DNA of 64,000 nt, taken from assembly GCA_947498705.1 (NCBI GenBank), contig CANMLW010000005.1:124001-188000 (forward strand). The letters run 5' to 3'. The stretch is from an uncultured Aquimarina sp. (GTDB taxonomy: Bacteria > Bacteroidota > Bacteroidia > Flavobacteriales > Flavobacteriaceae). The notes below the pieces were generated by a model that did no database searches, had not been told where the DNA came from, and saw only the letters and a list, made by a program, of their open reading frames with translations. Position numbers and translations under genes: made by a program. Numbering within the stretch: the first letter of the stretch is position 1; every line of letters starts with the position of its first letter. This document shows positions 8,575 to 17,341 of the stretch, piece after piece.

Positions 8575-10447
8575 TTACTTTAGGAATTTTAATGATGATA
8601 GTGGTGCCTTTGCCCAAAGTAGAATCTATAGTTATTTCACCATCTAATTGCTTTACTCGATCCTTTATATTAAGCAAACCTATACCCTTTGTATTTTTTG
8701 TTTCAAAACCAACACCATTATCTTCGACAATGGTAACAATTTCATCAGAAATGGTTATAGATAAATGTACCAGGTTGGCTTTTGCATATTTATATATATT
8801 GTTAAAAAGTTCTTGTAATGTACGGTATAGAAAAACCTTTTTTGTTTCTTCTAGGTTTTTTATTTCCCGTTCGGGGAAAAGATGTATTTGAATATCAAAA
8901 TGGTTTTTATAACGATCTTTTAGGGTGGCAAGTAAATTATTAAATGGTTGTTGTATACTATAACTAGTACTTAAGCTATGTGACAATAAACGGACTTCTT
9001 TAGAAACAGAAGTAATATTTTTAAGTAATTCAACGGTTTCAGTATTTTCTGGTAAGGAAGAAACGAAATGTTTAATTCCTGAGAGTTGGCCACCAATTCC
9101 ATCATGTAATTCTAAAGCAATTCTATTCTTCTCTTTTTCTTCTCCCTCTACATATCCCTCGATACGTTTGATTTTTTGATCTTGCTTTAGTTGTTCTTTT
9201 TCTTTTTTATACAATTGCTGTTCTTGTTCTCTGATAATTTTTTGAGACTTTATTCTAAATCGATAGATAAAAACAAGGAAAAGGAGCATGCATAAAATAA
9301 GACTGCCAATACCATAAATGAGTTTTCTTTGTTTTGCTTTTAATTGTTGTCTTTCTTTCAAAAATTTAATTTGATCGTTTTTTTTCTCAACTTCGTATTC
9401 GGTTTGTAAGCGTTCAAATGTCTTGTTTTTTTCTATAGTAAATAAGCTGTCCTTTAGTAGGATATACTTTTCCTGATAATCAAATGCCTTTTCAAACTGC
9501 TTATTATGCCATAGAGCTCCAGAAAGCAACCAATATGAATGGACTTTTTGAGTGTCATCAATATATACTCCATATTCATTAATGGCTTTCAGGTATTTTT
9601 TTACCGCAATATCATAATCTTCTAGTTGTTCATAATAAATCCCTAAAGATGTATTGGTAAAATGCGCAGCAGAATAATCAGAAGTTTCTATTGCTATCTT
9701 TTCCGCTTTATTTAGGTGGTTTATGGCCAGATCAAACTTTTTTAAAGTCATTAAAACATCAGCCAGGTTGCTTGTGGCTTTACGTTCTAAAATTTTATTC
9801 CCTGCTTTTTTACTAAGTTCAATAGATTTTCGGTAATGATAAATCGCGCTATCCTTATTTTTTCTTAAATAAGAAATAGCTAATGAGTTATGAGTAGCGG
9901 CGATAATGTTTATATCTATTTTTTTTTGATTCCTTAGAGAATTGTAGAGTAAAGAGAATGCCTTTTCATGATTTTTAGTTCTTTTTAAAAGAACAGATTT
10001 ACTGTTTTTTATTTTGGCAATTAGGTTAGGGTAACTTTCTTGTTCTGCAATTTTTGTTGCTTTTTCCAAATACGTAAAGCTAAGATTATAGCTGTTCTTT
10101 CTACGAGCTATATTTGCTTTTAGTAGGTAGTTTAATGCAGTGATCTTTTTCTGGTTTTTAATCAGAGATAGCGTAAGAGAATTGTTTAAAACTTGTTCTG
10201 CCTTTTTAATTTTACGTTGGTCATATAAAACATCTCCCAGGTAATGATACGATTTTAGTAAATAAACACTGTCGTTGTTTTGTTTACTTAGATTAACGGC
10301 TGCATCAATATATTGATATGCTTTTACAAGATTGATATTTTTATAGTATTCATATTGCTCAATAGCTTTTTCAATATGATCTCTTTCCTGAGAAAAACTA
10401 CAAAGGTTATAAATAGTTAGAATAAGAAATAAGTATAGTCTTTTCAA
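8561..10447 (-). CDS. TPR-containing sensor histidine kinase (HisKA_3/NarX type)
   Basis: Envelope sensor kinase partner of the downstream response regulator. Residues 1-20 are a signal peptide, about 25-360 are periplasmic TPR-like helical repeats, a single membrane helix lies near 377-395 (LIYGIGSLILCMLLFLVFIY), then a coiled coil and the dimerisation/phosphoacceptor motif RIALELHDGIGGQLSG with H448. The HATPase domain follows with N-box ELFNNIYKYAKA and the glycine boxes VEDNGVGF and GKGTTI. This architecture is common in Flavobacteriaceae; the ligand is unknown. A palindrome lies between this gene and the divergent secreted genes. Confidence 0.92.
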   Translation of the reverse strand: MKRLYLFLILTIYNLCSFSQERDHIEKAIEQYEYYKNINLVKAYQYIDAAVNLSKQNNDSVYLLKSYHYLGDVLYDQRKIKKAEQVLNNSLTLSLIKNQKKITALNYLLKANIARRKNSYNLSFTYLEKATKIAEQESYPNLIAKIKNSKSVLLKRTKNHEKAFSLLYNSLRNQKKIDINIIAATHNSLAISYLRKNKDSAIYHYRKSIELSKKAGNKILERKATSNLADVLMTLKKFDLAINHLNKAEKIAIETSDYSAAHFTNTSLGIYYEQLEDYDIAVKKYLKAINEYGVYIDDTQKVHSYWLLSGALWHNKQFEKAFDYQEKYILLKDSLFTIEKNKTFERLQTEYEVEKKNDQIKFLKERQQLKAKQRKLIYGIGSLILCMLLFLVFIYRFRIKSQKIIREQEQQLYKKEKEQLKQDQKIKRIEGYVEGEEKEKNRIALELHDGIGGQLSGIKHFVSSLPENTETVELLKNITSVSKEVRLLSHSLSTSYSIQQPFNNLLATLKDRYKNHFDIQIHLFPEREIKNLEETKKVFLYRTLQELFNNIYKYAKANLVHLSITISDEIVTIVEDNGVGFETKNTKGIGLLNIKDRVKQLDGEITIDSTLGKGTTIIIKIPKVNVTA

Positions 10448-10483
10448 AAAACAGGTTTTAATTTTTAGGTTTTGTGCTCTACA

Positions 10484-10507
10484 AAAATACCATATTCATG
10501 GTATTTT
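10484..10507. promoter_or_regulatory. 24-bp palindromic operator candidate
   Basis: AAAATACCAT (10484-10493), a four-base centre ATTC, then the exact complement ATGGTATTTT (10498-10507). It lies in the 91-bp divergent intergenic region, 37 bases upstream of the kinase start and 31 upstream of the secreted gene. The size and symmetry suit a dimeric LuxR-type response regulator. Confidence 0.5.
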
Positions 10508-10538
10508 CTAGAGGTATTATTAATATCAAATTTGCTGT

Positions 10539-11159
10539 ATGAAAATTAAAGAAATAGTTATAATAGGATTGCTTTTGATCGGATCGTATTCGTATTCACA
10601 ACAAAGGCGTCACCCGCAACAATGTGATACGTTAATTCATGGTAAGCGTCCAGAACCTTATTCTGTCTATTGTAAAAAAGATATTCTAATCACAGTTACT
10701 CAAGAAGATGAATTTGGTACAGAGATAACAGGTAGTCTAATAACCCTAGGAAAAATTTCTATAAAACCAGCATATAGAAAAAAAGTAAAGATTGTAGCTG
10801 ATTCGACAAGTGTAAAAACACATCGAAGTACAAACTTAGGAGGAAACAATGATGGTGATGAAAAACCTGAAAATACCAAAGATAAGTCTACTCAATTGCA
10901 TCATAATGCAATTTATAGGGAAGCACCTTTTGATACTTCAATAATCATTTCTCCAAACCCTATTACAACGACTCTCTTTATACAAGCCGAAAACCCTATT
11001 GTAGCTTATAAAATATTTAACTCTTTAGGGAATATTTGTAAACAAGGGAAAACAATAGATAATGGGGGGCTACTCATAACAGAATTGCCAGAAGGGCTAT
11101 ATTATATAAGGTTGTTATTAGAAACCGGAAGTTTAAGCAAAACATTTTATAAAAAGTAA
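10539..11159 (+). CDS. secreted hypothetical protein with T9SS sorting domain
   Basis: Exported protein of 206 residues. The signal peptide covers residues 1-20 (IVIIGLLLIGSYSYSQ). The middle has no domain I recognise. The last 70 residues are a T9SS type A C-terminal sorting domain: SPNPITTTLFIQ, then VAYKIFNSLGNICKQG, then LPEGLYYIRLLLETG, ending KTFYKK. It is the first of three secreted genes running away from the two-component pair, which is the likely regulator. A stable hairpin follows the stop. Confidence 0.8.
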   Translation: MKIKEIVIIGLLLIGSYSYSQQRRHPQQCDTLIHGKRPEPYSVYCKKDILITVTQEDEFGTEITGSLITLGKISIKPAYRKKVKIVADSTSVKTHRSTNLGGNNDGDEKPENTKDKSTQLHHNAIYREAPFDTSIIISPNPITTTLFIQAENPIVAYKIFNSLGNICKQGKTIDNGGLLITELPEGLYYIRLLLETGSLSKTFYKK

Positions 11160-11160
11160 A

Positions 11161-11185
11161 AGTGATTTGCATAAAGCAAATTACT
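11161..11185 (+). other. stem-loop just after the stop codon
   Basis: AGTGATTTGC and GCAAATTACT form a 10-bp stem with one G-T pair and loop ATAAA. No T-run follows, so it is more likely an mRNA-protecting or processing hairpin between two secreted genes than a terminator. Confidence 0.4.
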
Positions 11186-11233
11186 CAATGACAATAATCT
11201 ATTAACCAAAATAAATTTTAACATTACACAATC

Positions 11234-12466
11234 ATGAAAAAATCAATCTTTTTCGGACTTATTTTAGTAAGTGCCTCAACTTTTGCTCAGTTATATTCCC
11301 CCAATGGGACAGAGCCTGTAACCAATGGATCAACGACTAATGTCGGTATAGGGACTCCCACTCCAACAGAAGCACTAGATATAAATGGGAACCTTAAATT
11401 AGCAGGTATTTCTTTGAATCAATTTCAAAACGAAGGTAAATTTTTGATGCCCACAGGTTCCATGGTTTCAAACACAACTAGTGCGCCGGGTTCTGGTTAC
11501 CTTGGATTTACTCTAAATATGCCAGGAGATGGACAGTTAAAAGGTGCTTTTGGATCGGCGCTTCCTTCTTATGTTAAATTAAGTTCTCCAAATAGAATTG
11601 AACTATCAGCAGCTAAGATCGGAATAGGTACTGATAACCCTAAAAGTAAGCTTCATATTTTAGGGACATCGGGTAGTTCTGGACATACACCAATAAATGT
11701 TCAAGGTCTTTTTGTAGAAACCTCAGGAAGTGCCAATGGGTATTATGTTTTTCAAACCGCTTCTGTTGGTGGGGGAAAGAGCTTTTCGATCGAAAATTCT
11801 GGAGATGTAGGTATCGGATCCACAACCCCAAAAGAGATATTACAAGTAGGAAGAGAGGTAGGGAGTGATGTTTCGCCATTAACGGTTCACGATGGAGGAC
11901 ATAAAGCTTTAGGCTGGAATAGTTACTGGAATGATGGATGGAAAAAACATAATGGTAATGCGGCTGCTGCCAAATTTGAATTTAGTCCTAACGGAGAATA
12001 CTTAACAATCAATATTGCCAAAGAAGATGGCTCTGTAACTACAGACTGGTTAAAAACAGAATTAGCACTTAAAGAAGGTAAAGTAGGTATCGGTACAACA
12101 TATATTCCTGCCGAATATACCCTGGCAGTAGAAGGAAAAGTGATTTGTGAAGAAATGACAGTGCAATTAAAAGAAGATTGGGGAGATTTTGTTTTTAACA
12201 AAGAATATCAATTGGATCCATTAGAGAAAATAGAGGCGTATATAAGTCAGAATAGTCACTTACCAGGAATTCCTTCTGCAAAAGATATAGAAGAAAATGG
12301 AGTTGAGTTAGGCGAAATGCAGCGTTTGCAAATGATTAAAATAGAAGAATTAACACTTCACTTGATTCAGGCAGATAAAGAAAAAGAAAAGCTATACGAA
12401 GATATGAAGTCTTTAAAAGATAAACTTGCAATATTAGAGAAGGCTCTTTTGACTCCAAAAAAATAA
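11234..12466 (+). CDS. secreted tail-fibre-like protein with C-terminal coiled coil
   Basis: Member of the large Bacteroidota group of exported fibre-like proteins. The signal peptide ends after FAQ (residue 19). The body repeats the turn motif VGIGTxxPxxxLxIxG (near residues 35, 130, 195 and 285), as in phage tail fibres and S74-type proteins. The C-terminus has the characteristic DYVFxxxYxLxPLxxIExYIxxNxHLPGIPSAKDIEENG-like block followed by a coiled coil (residues about 360-405). There is no S74 catalytic dyad that I can see. It probably forms a trimeric surface fibre. The stop overlaps the next gene's first possible ATG. Confidence 0.75.
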   Translation: MKKSIFFGLILVSASTFAQLYSPNGTEPVTNGSTTNVGIGTPTPTEALDINGNLKLAGISLNQFQNEGKFLMPTGSMVSNTTSAPGSGYLGFTLNMPGDGQLKGAFGSALPSYVKLSSPNRIELSAAKIGIGTDNPKSKLHILGTSGSSGHTPINVQGLFVETSGSANGYYVFQTASVGGGKSFSIENSGDVGIGSTTPKEILQVGREVGSDVSPLTVHDGGHKALGWNSYWNDGWKKHNGNAAAAKFEFSPNGEYLTINIAKEDGSVTTDWLKTELALKEGKVGIGTTYIPAEYTLAVEGKVICEEMTVQLKEDWGDFVFNKEYQLDPLEKIEAYISQNSHLPGIPSAKDIEENGVELGEMQRLQMIKIEELTLHLIQADKEKEKLYEDMKSLKDKLAILEKALLTPKK

Positions 12467-12474
12467 TGATAATC

Positions 12475-13323
12475 ATGAAACAACTATTAGTATTATTACT
12501 ACTCCTGTTATATGTTAATACTTCGTTTGCAGATAACCTTGAGAATTTTCAAGTTGGGTCCTGTGTTGATTTCTCACCTATTAATTCTAAAGAAGGTCAT
12601 GTCACATTCTCATTTGACCTTGTGACAAGATATAAAATAGATTATAGTCGTCCAATGAACTGGATCTATCATAATGATGGTAATTCTTTTTATGGAGGCA
12701 ATGAAGGATCATCAAAAGAAACTAAATTTAGGCATCGATATTACAGAGATTTTAGAATTACTAAAGACACACCCGATTATGTTTATGTAGATGTAGAAGT
12801 ATACTACTCGGTTAAAATATTGGGACAACCCAAAGCTAGAAAAAGACGAAAAGGATTTAGTATTTATGTTGGGCATTTTCGAGATAGAAATTGGAGAGTT
12901 TTAAATTCTAATGTCACAGATCATAATGCTAATGTACTGGCAACCGCAGGAAATTCCGTTCAGTTAATATCAGGTTTTCATTATGCTCCATCATCAAATT
13001 TAGAGTTTACAGCTTCAATACAGTCATATAATTGCCAAGAAAGACAAGCTATTTCGGGTAAGAGTATAGAACAAGAAGACATTGGGTTGTCAAGCAAAAA
13101 ATCACTTGTGGCATATCCTAATCCAAGTTCGGGTATTGTTCGTATTAGTTCTGATCAAATTATTTCTAATTATATCATATATAATTCAAGGGGAATTATT
13201 GTTGATGTAGAACTGGATAAGAATGGAGAAATGGATTTCACAGATATAGATGAGGGGTTGTATATTCTATCATTAAGACAAGATACCGAAATAAGAAATA
13301 TAAAAATCGTTATAGAACATTAA
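12475..13323 (+). CDS. secreted hypothetical protein with T9SS sorting domain
   Basis: Third gene of the secreted set. I choose ATG 12475, which gives a compact signal peptide (MKQLLVLLLLLLYVNTSFA); the ATG at 12466 overlaps the previous stop and adds three residues. Residues about 25-190 form a beta-rich domain with many aromatic residues (RHRYYRDFRITKD, YVYVDVEVYYSVK) that I do not recognise. The tail from about 210 is a T9SS type A sorting domain (AYPNPSSGIVRIS, YIIYNSRGI, IDEGLYILSLRQD). Confidence 0.75.
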   Translation: MKQLLVLLLLLLYVNTSFADNLENFQVGSCVDFSPINSKEGHVTFSFDLVTRYKIDYSRPMNWIYHNDGNSFYGGNEGSSKETKFRHRYYRDFRITKDTPDYVYVDVEVYYSVKILGQPKARKRRKGFSIYVGHFRDRNWRVLNSNVTDHNANVLATAGNSVQLISGFHYAPSSNLEFTASIQSYNCQERQAISGKSIEQEDIGLSSKKSLVAYPNPSSGIVRISSDQIISNYIIYNSRGIIVDVELDKNGEMDFTDIDEGLYILSLRQDTEIRNIKIVIEH

Positions 13324-13363
13324 AATTTAGATTATAAAAAATTATTCTTGATAAAGTTTCATG

Positions 13364-13402
13364 AAAAAGTACAATAAGAAAGTCCTTGTTGTACTTTTTT
13401 TT
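13364..13402 (+). terminator. terminator of the secreted gene set
   Basis: AAAAAGTACAA (13364-13374) pairs with TTGTACTTTTT (13389-13399), followed by more T residues. Confidence 0.8.
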
Positions 13403-13440
13403 GAAGTATTAGTCGTTTAACTTAAAAATTGAACAATTAA

Positions 13441-13474
13441 AAATGTCTTCCCGATAAAGGAAGACATTTTTTTT
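13441..13474. terminator. second, probably bidirectional terminator
   Basis: AAATGTCTTCC (13441-13451) pairs perfectly with GGAAGACATTT (13459-13469). There is a T-run after it and an A-run before it, so it can work in both directions. It isolates the hydrolase gene from upstream transcription. Confidence 0.75.
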
Positions 13475-13602
13475 GTCTTGTATTATCGGGACAAACACCT
13501 AAAAATATGAAAGAGAATATGTTTGTGATATAAAGTAAGGATAGCACTTTTGATAAGGAGAAGGGGTATCGATAGGAATTAATTAATAATAAAAAAAGTA
13601 AA

Positions 13603-14640
13603 ATGAATTTGCAATTTAGGTTATTGGTAGTTGTTTTTTGTCTTGTAGTAATGGGGTGTTCGAAATCAGATGATTCCACTGCAGAAACTATAAAAATCAA
13701 AGAAGAGAATATTGAGTTTAAGCATGATGGTTTTCTTTTAAAAGGTGTGTTGACAAAGCCACAAAATAAAGTTTCGTTTCCTTTGGTAATTTTTGTTCAT
13801 GGTGATGGAGCAGCAGATAGGTTTCAACAGGGGTATTATAAATATTTTTGGAAAGAACTTTCTAAAAAAGGGATTGGTTATTTGTCATGGGATAAACAAG
13901 GCGTAGGAGAATCTCAGGGGAATTGGCTTCATCAAACCATGGATGATAGGGCAAGAGAAGTATTGTCTGCAATAGACTATGTAAAAAATAGAGAGGATAT
14001 AAGTACGAATAAAATTATACTTTGGGGAATAAGCCAGGGAGGCTGGGTGATTCCTAAAGTATCTCAATTGTCTGATGATGTTTCGTCTCTTATTTTTCAA
14101 TCTGCTGCTGTAAACTGGTTACGACAAGGAAAGTATTATACCCTGTTAAAACTTTTAAATGAAGGGTATTCTGAAGAACAGATTTTAGAATGCGAAATCT
14201 ATAATGATGCTGGAATAGAATACCTTAGTAAGGATTCGTATAATGAGTATAAAGCTAATTTTGAAGAGCAGCCAGACTTTGTGAAGGATGCATTTTCCTT
14301 AATAGATGAGCAAAGGTGGGGTTTTGTGGTAAAAAACTATCAAAGTGATATCGTAAACGACCTTAAACAAGTCAATAAACCTGTTTTAGCTGTATTTGGA
14401 GATAAAGATGAAAACGTAGACGCAGAAGAAAGTCTCGAAGTATTTAAAAATACATTTTTAGAAAATGGTAATAAAACCTATAAGAGTCATCTTTTTAAGG
14501 ATGCTACTCATTCCTTAATAGATGTTAACCTAATGCAAACGTCAGAAGCGCAAGAACAAATGTGGAGTAAACTGTTAAAAGGTGAAAATGTATTCGCTCC
14601 CGGGCTTATCGAAGAAATCCTTGATCATATAGAGAACTGA
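13603..14640 (+). CDS. lipoprotein alpha/beta hydrolase
   Basis: Serine hydrolase anchored in the envelope. The signal peptide ends in a lipobox (VVMGC, Cys19). The alpha/beta hydrolase core shows the oxyanion HGDGAADR segment, the nucleophile elbow GISQGG with Ser144, the acid in VFGDKDENVD and the histidine in KDATHSL. It resembles the dipeptidyl-peptidase/acyl-CoA-thioester-hydrolase-like family, but the substrate cannot be read from sequence. It is monocistronic, between two terminators. Confidence 0.85.
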   Translation: MNLQFRLLVVVFCLVVMGCSKSDDSTAETIKIKEENIEFKHDGFLLKGVLTKPQNKVSFPLVIFVHGDGAADRFQQGYYKYFWKELSKKGIGYLSWDKQGVGESQGNWLHQTMDDRAREVLSAIDYVKNREDISTNKIILWGISQGGWVIPKVSQLSDDVSSLIFQSAAVNWLRQGKYYTLLKLLNEGYSEEQILECEIYNDAGIEYLSKDSYNEYKANFEEQPDFVKDAFSLIDEQRWGFVVKNYQSDIVNDLKQVNKPVLAVFGDKDENVDAEESLEVFKNTFLENGNKTYKSHLFKDATHSLIDVNLMQTSEAQEQMWSKLLKGENVFAPGLIEEILDHIEN

Positions 14641-14720
14641 AAAACTCTTTAATTGATAGTAAGATGATTTACTTTATGATGTGGTAAATTTCTTTTTAAT
14701 CAGTTTAGCTTCTTTAACCA

Positions 14721-14754
14721 GAAAAGCTTCTCAAAAACGAAAAGCTTTTCTTTT
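14721..14754 (+). terminator. terminator after the hydrolase gene
   Basis: GAAAAGCTT (14721-14729) and AAGCTTTTC (14742-14750) form a perfect stem followed by TTTT. The preceding 80 bases hold nothing recognisable. Confidence 0.7.
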
Positions 14755-14849
14755 ATTATGTGAATAGAGAGATTCTCTTAAGCTTAATTCGCAATAAACT
14801 TCTCGTCTATTTTGATTTATGATCGCATGTTGTAATTTGAGAGTATAAA

Positions 14850-14877
14850 AAAAGCTCCTCATGTTTGAGAAGCTTTT
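14850..14877 (-). terminator. terminator of tRNA-Leu
   Basis: On the minus strand a 12-bp stem with one mismatch and a four-base loop lies about 10 bases after the tRNA 3' end and runs into seven T residues. Confidence 0.75.
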
Positions 14878-14886
14878 CTTTTGCAG

Positions 14887-14968
14887 TGCGGGCGGAGAGA
14901 CTCGAACTCTCACACCTCGCGGCACTAGATCCTAAGTCTAGCGTGTCTACCAATTCCACCACGCCCGC
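14887..14968 (-). tRNA. tRNA-Leu (TAG)
   Basis: An 82-base class II tRNA with a variable arm. The acceptor arms GCGGGCG and CGCCCGC pair perfectly, with discriminator A. The anticodon loop CTTAGGA on stem CTAGA/TCTAG gives anticodon TAG (plus-strand 14932-14934), reading CUA leucine codons. The T arm has GTTCGAGTC. Confidence 0.96.
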
Positions 14969-15013
14969 ATTAAAAACTATTACAGTACTTAGGACTTTCT
15001 GTAAAAGTGAGTG

Positions 15014-15043
15014 CAAATATAAACAATATGTATCAATCTCAAA
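15014..15043 (-). promoter_or_regulatory. promoter of tRNA-Leu
   Basis: On the minus strand, TTTG (15043-15040) and TATATTTG (15021-15014), 18 bases apart, match the Bacteroidota consensus 46 bases upstream of the tRNA. Confidence 0.7.
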
Positions 15044-15190
15044 GAACTAAAATTATTTTTTTTTTAAATCATTAATAAGGGGTAAAAAGATGTGATGTAA
15101 ACCTTTATAGTTCAGGGATTTTTTAAACTAAAAATTATTTCGTTTTTACTACTTTTAACTCAGATTATGCATTGAAACTTCGTGATAAGG

Positions 15191-15231
15191 CTTTCAACTA
15201 CCATAAACGTAGTGTTTACAGTAGTTGAAAG
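15191..15231 (+). promoter_or_regulatory. strong hairpin upstream of the M20 peptidase
   Basis: CTTTCAACTAC (15191-15201) pairs perfectly with 15221-15231. Inside it TAAAC/GTTTA pairs again across the loop GTAGT, with a symmetric CA/CA internal loop. It ends 56 bases before the ATG and has no T-run, so it is a candidate 5'-UTR element or protein-binding site rather than a terminator. Confidence 0.45.
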
Positions 15232-15287
15232 ATGTAATAGACTTTCTAATGTATTATCTGAGTTTAAGACCAAATAAATTTAATTTC

Positions 15288-16676
15288 ATGCAAAATATTC
15301 AACCTTATATTCAAGAACATAAGAATCGTTTTATAAATGAATTGCTCGAATTACTAAAAATACCATCAATTAGCGCTGACTCTGCTTATGAGAAAGATGT
15401 GATCAAAACGGCAGATGAGATTTCTAAAAGCTTAAAAGCCGCTGGGTGTGATACAGTAGAAATATGCGAAACACCAGGATACCCTATTGTATATGGTGAA
15501 AAGATAATAGATTCTAACCTTCCTACAGTATTGGTATATGGGCATTATGATGTGCAACCGCCAGACCCTATCGATTTGTGGGATAGTCCACCATTCGAAC
15601 CAGTGATCAAAAAAACAGAAACCCATCCAGAAGGAGCAATTTTTGCCAGAGGATCTTGTGATGATAAAGGACAAATGTATATGCATATCAAAGCACTCGA
15701 GATTATGGTAAAAACGGGTCAACTACCATGTAACGTAAAGTTTATGATAGAAGGAGAAGAAGAAGTGGGTAGTAAGAGTTTAAGTGGGTTTGTAAAACAA
15801 CATCAAGATAAATTAGCAAATGATGTCATTTTAATTAGTGATACAGGGATGATTGCTCAAGATGTACCTTCTATTACTACTGGATTGAGAGGACTTAGTT
15901 ATGTAGAAGTTGAAGTAACAGGTCCTAATAGAGATTTGCATAGTGGACTGTATGGAGGTGCGGTTGCGAACCCTATTAATATATTGACAAAAATGATCGC
16001 TTCGTTACATGACGAAAATAATAGAATTACAATACCTGGATTCTATGATAAGGTAGAAAACCTTTCTTTAGAAGAGCGTACAGAAATGGCAAAAGCACCT
16101 TTTTCTTTAGATGAATATAAAAAATCATTAGACATTAATGATATATATGGTGAAGAAGGGTATACTACTAATGAAAGAAATTCTATTAGGCCAACGTTAG
16201 ATGTAAATGGGATTTGGGGTGGTTATACAGGAGAAGGAGCAAAAACGGTAATTGCTAGTAAAGCCTATGCAAAAATCTCGATGCGTTTGGTTCCTAATCA
16301 GGATTGGGAGGAGATCACTCAATTATTTAAAGAACATTTCGAAAGCATCGCTCCTAATGCAGTAACTATAAAAGTAACTCCACATCACGGAGGTCAGGGT
16401 TATGTAACCCCCATTGATAATATAGGATATAAAGCGGCTAGCAAAGCCTATCATGATACTTTTGGCAAGACACCAATACCGCAACGTAGCGGAGGTAGTA
16501 TTCCTATAGTGTCTTTATTCGAAGAAGAATTAAAAAGTAAAACCATACTAATGGGCTTTGGGTTGGATAGTGATGCAATTCATTCCCCAAATGAACATTT
16601 TGGGATTTTTAATTACTTAAAAGGAATTGAAACCATACCATTGTTTTATAAGTACTTTACAGAGTTAAGCAAGTAA
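15288..16676 (+). CDS. M20-family dipeptidase
   Basis: Zinc-dependent cytoplasmic dipeptidase or carboxypeptidase of the M20/ArgE/CNDP-like family. Motifs in order: the metal ligand strand VYGHYDVQPPDP, ARGSCDDKGQ with the bridging Asp, the catalytic EGEEEVGS glutamates, the dimerisation-domain segment RDLHSGLYGGAVANP, and the terminal metal His in DAIHSPNE. The 462 residues are standard. ATG 15288 is chosen over an in-frame TTG at 15225, because the extra residues do not look family-like and would include the end of the upstream hairpin. Confidence 0.9.
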   Translation: MQNIQPYIQEHKNRFINELLELLKIPSISADSAYEKDVIKTADEISKSLKAAGCDTVEICETPGYPIVYGEKIIDSNLPTVLVYGHYDVQPPDPIDLWDSPPFEPVIKKTETHPEGAIFARGSCDDKGQMYMHIKALEIMVKTGQLPCNVKFMIEGEEEVGSKSLSGFVKQHQDKLANDVILISDTGMIAQDVPSITTGLRGLSYVEVEVTGPNRDLHSGLYGGAVANPINILTKMIASLHDENNRITIPGFYDKVENLSLEERTEMAKAPFSLDEYKKSLDINDIYGEEGYTTNERNSIRPTLDVNGIWGGYTGEGAKTVIASKAYAKISMRLVPNQDWEEITQLFKEHFESIAPNAVTIKVTPHHGGQGYVTPIDNIGYKAASKAYHDTFGKTPIPQRSGGSIPIVSLFEEELKSKTILMGFGLDSDAIHSPNEHFGIFNYLKGIETIPLFYKYFTELSK

Positions 16677-16697
16677 TATCTTGTCATGCTATCTAAT

Positions 16698-16833
16698 TTA
16701 ATCCTAATTTGTTGTCTTGTGGCATTTCCCTTCGGGCCGGGCTATTTGTTCCAAGTCCTCACTCAATTATCATTGAGTTCCGGGCTTTCTACTACTATCC
16801 CTAATGCATTTTACCCATGACAAATTAGGGTTA
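16698..16833 (+). repeat. structured dispersed repeat, copy A
   Basis: A folded intergenic element. An outer arm CCTAATTTGT (16703-16712) matches ACAAATTAGG (16820-16829); the next helix is GCATT/AATGC (16722-16726 with 16803-16807). Then a long hairpin forms from AAGTCC/GGGCTT (16753-16758 with 16782-16787) and ACTCAAT/ATTGAGT (16761-16767 with 16772-16778) around loop TATC. A diverged second copy lies at 35871-35965, sharing blocks such as GCTATTTGTT, TCCTCAC and ACTACTATC, with compensatory base changes in two helices. It could be a REP-like ssDNA/RNA element or a non-coding RNA. Confidence 0.7.
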
Positions 16834-16935
16834 AATTCGTTTATGTAGTTAATCTACATTATGGGGTTTAATTCTTCCGATTGCCTCGAAAAATATAAAA
16901 ACTGTTTTTCTGCTTTATACATTGTGAGCTTGCTT

Positions 16936-16964
16936 CGAGGGAGTTTTATTCCCGATTTTTTTTG
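16936..16964 (+). terminator. possible terminator with competing pairing
   Basis: GGGA, loop GTTTTAT, TCCC is followed by a long T-run. Its left arm overlaps TTCGAGG (16934-16940), which can instead pair with CCTCGAA at 16884-16890, so two mutually exclusive hairpins exist. It may end the M20 transcript. Confidence 0.35.
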
Positions 16965-17341
16965 TTTTTATATCAAGTAAACTATATAGATTTAGAAAAG
17001 CCCCTTAACAAGATACATGTTTTTAGTCTATTACATTACATAAAGTATACAATTTCCATTTTTAGGAGATTTTTGGAAATTGTCTTTATTTAGTTGGATA
17101 GATTTGCCGTCTCCTTTATCAAGAAAAGACAACTTTTTTAGTTAGACAATAGGTAGTATATCTTGGTTTTTAGCCAATGATCGAAATAAAATACTACATG
17201 TATTGTAAGTAAAAACCACTTGTGATTATAGATGAGTTATGAATTTGTGTTAGTTCTTTCGTGATTTGATGATTGTATGTCTCTTTTTTACAGAATATTA
17301 CGATTTTTTAAGAAAAATATTGAATAAATAACAATATTGAG
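16965..17341. other. AT-rich intergenic stretch, nothing recognised
   Basis: About 380 bases with no convincing ORF, tRNA or conserved motif. It lies outside the part conserved between the two protease leaders. Confidence 0.5.

Noticed and set aside
15225..15287. N-terminal extension of the M20 peptidase from TTG
   Set aside because: The added residues do not resemble the family, and the extension would begin inside the 3' arm of a strong hairpin; ATG 15288 gives the standard N-terminus.
17244..17252. TTTGTGTTA, complementary to the TTAACACAAA element
   Set aside because: It lies upstream of the predicted promoter, so it would not be in the same transcript; a chance match in AT-rich DNA is more likely.
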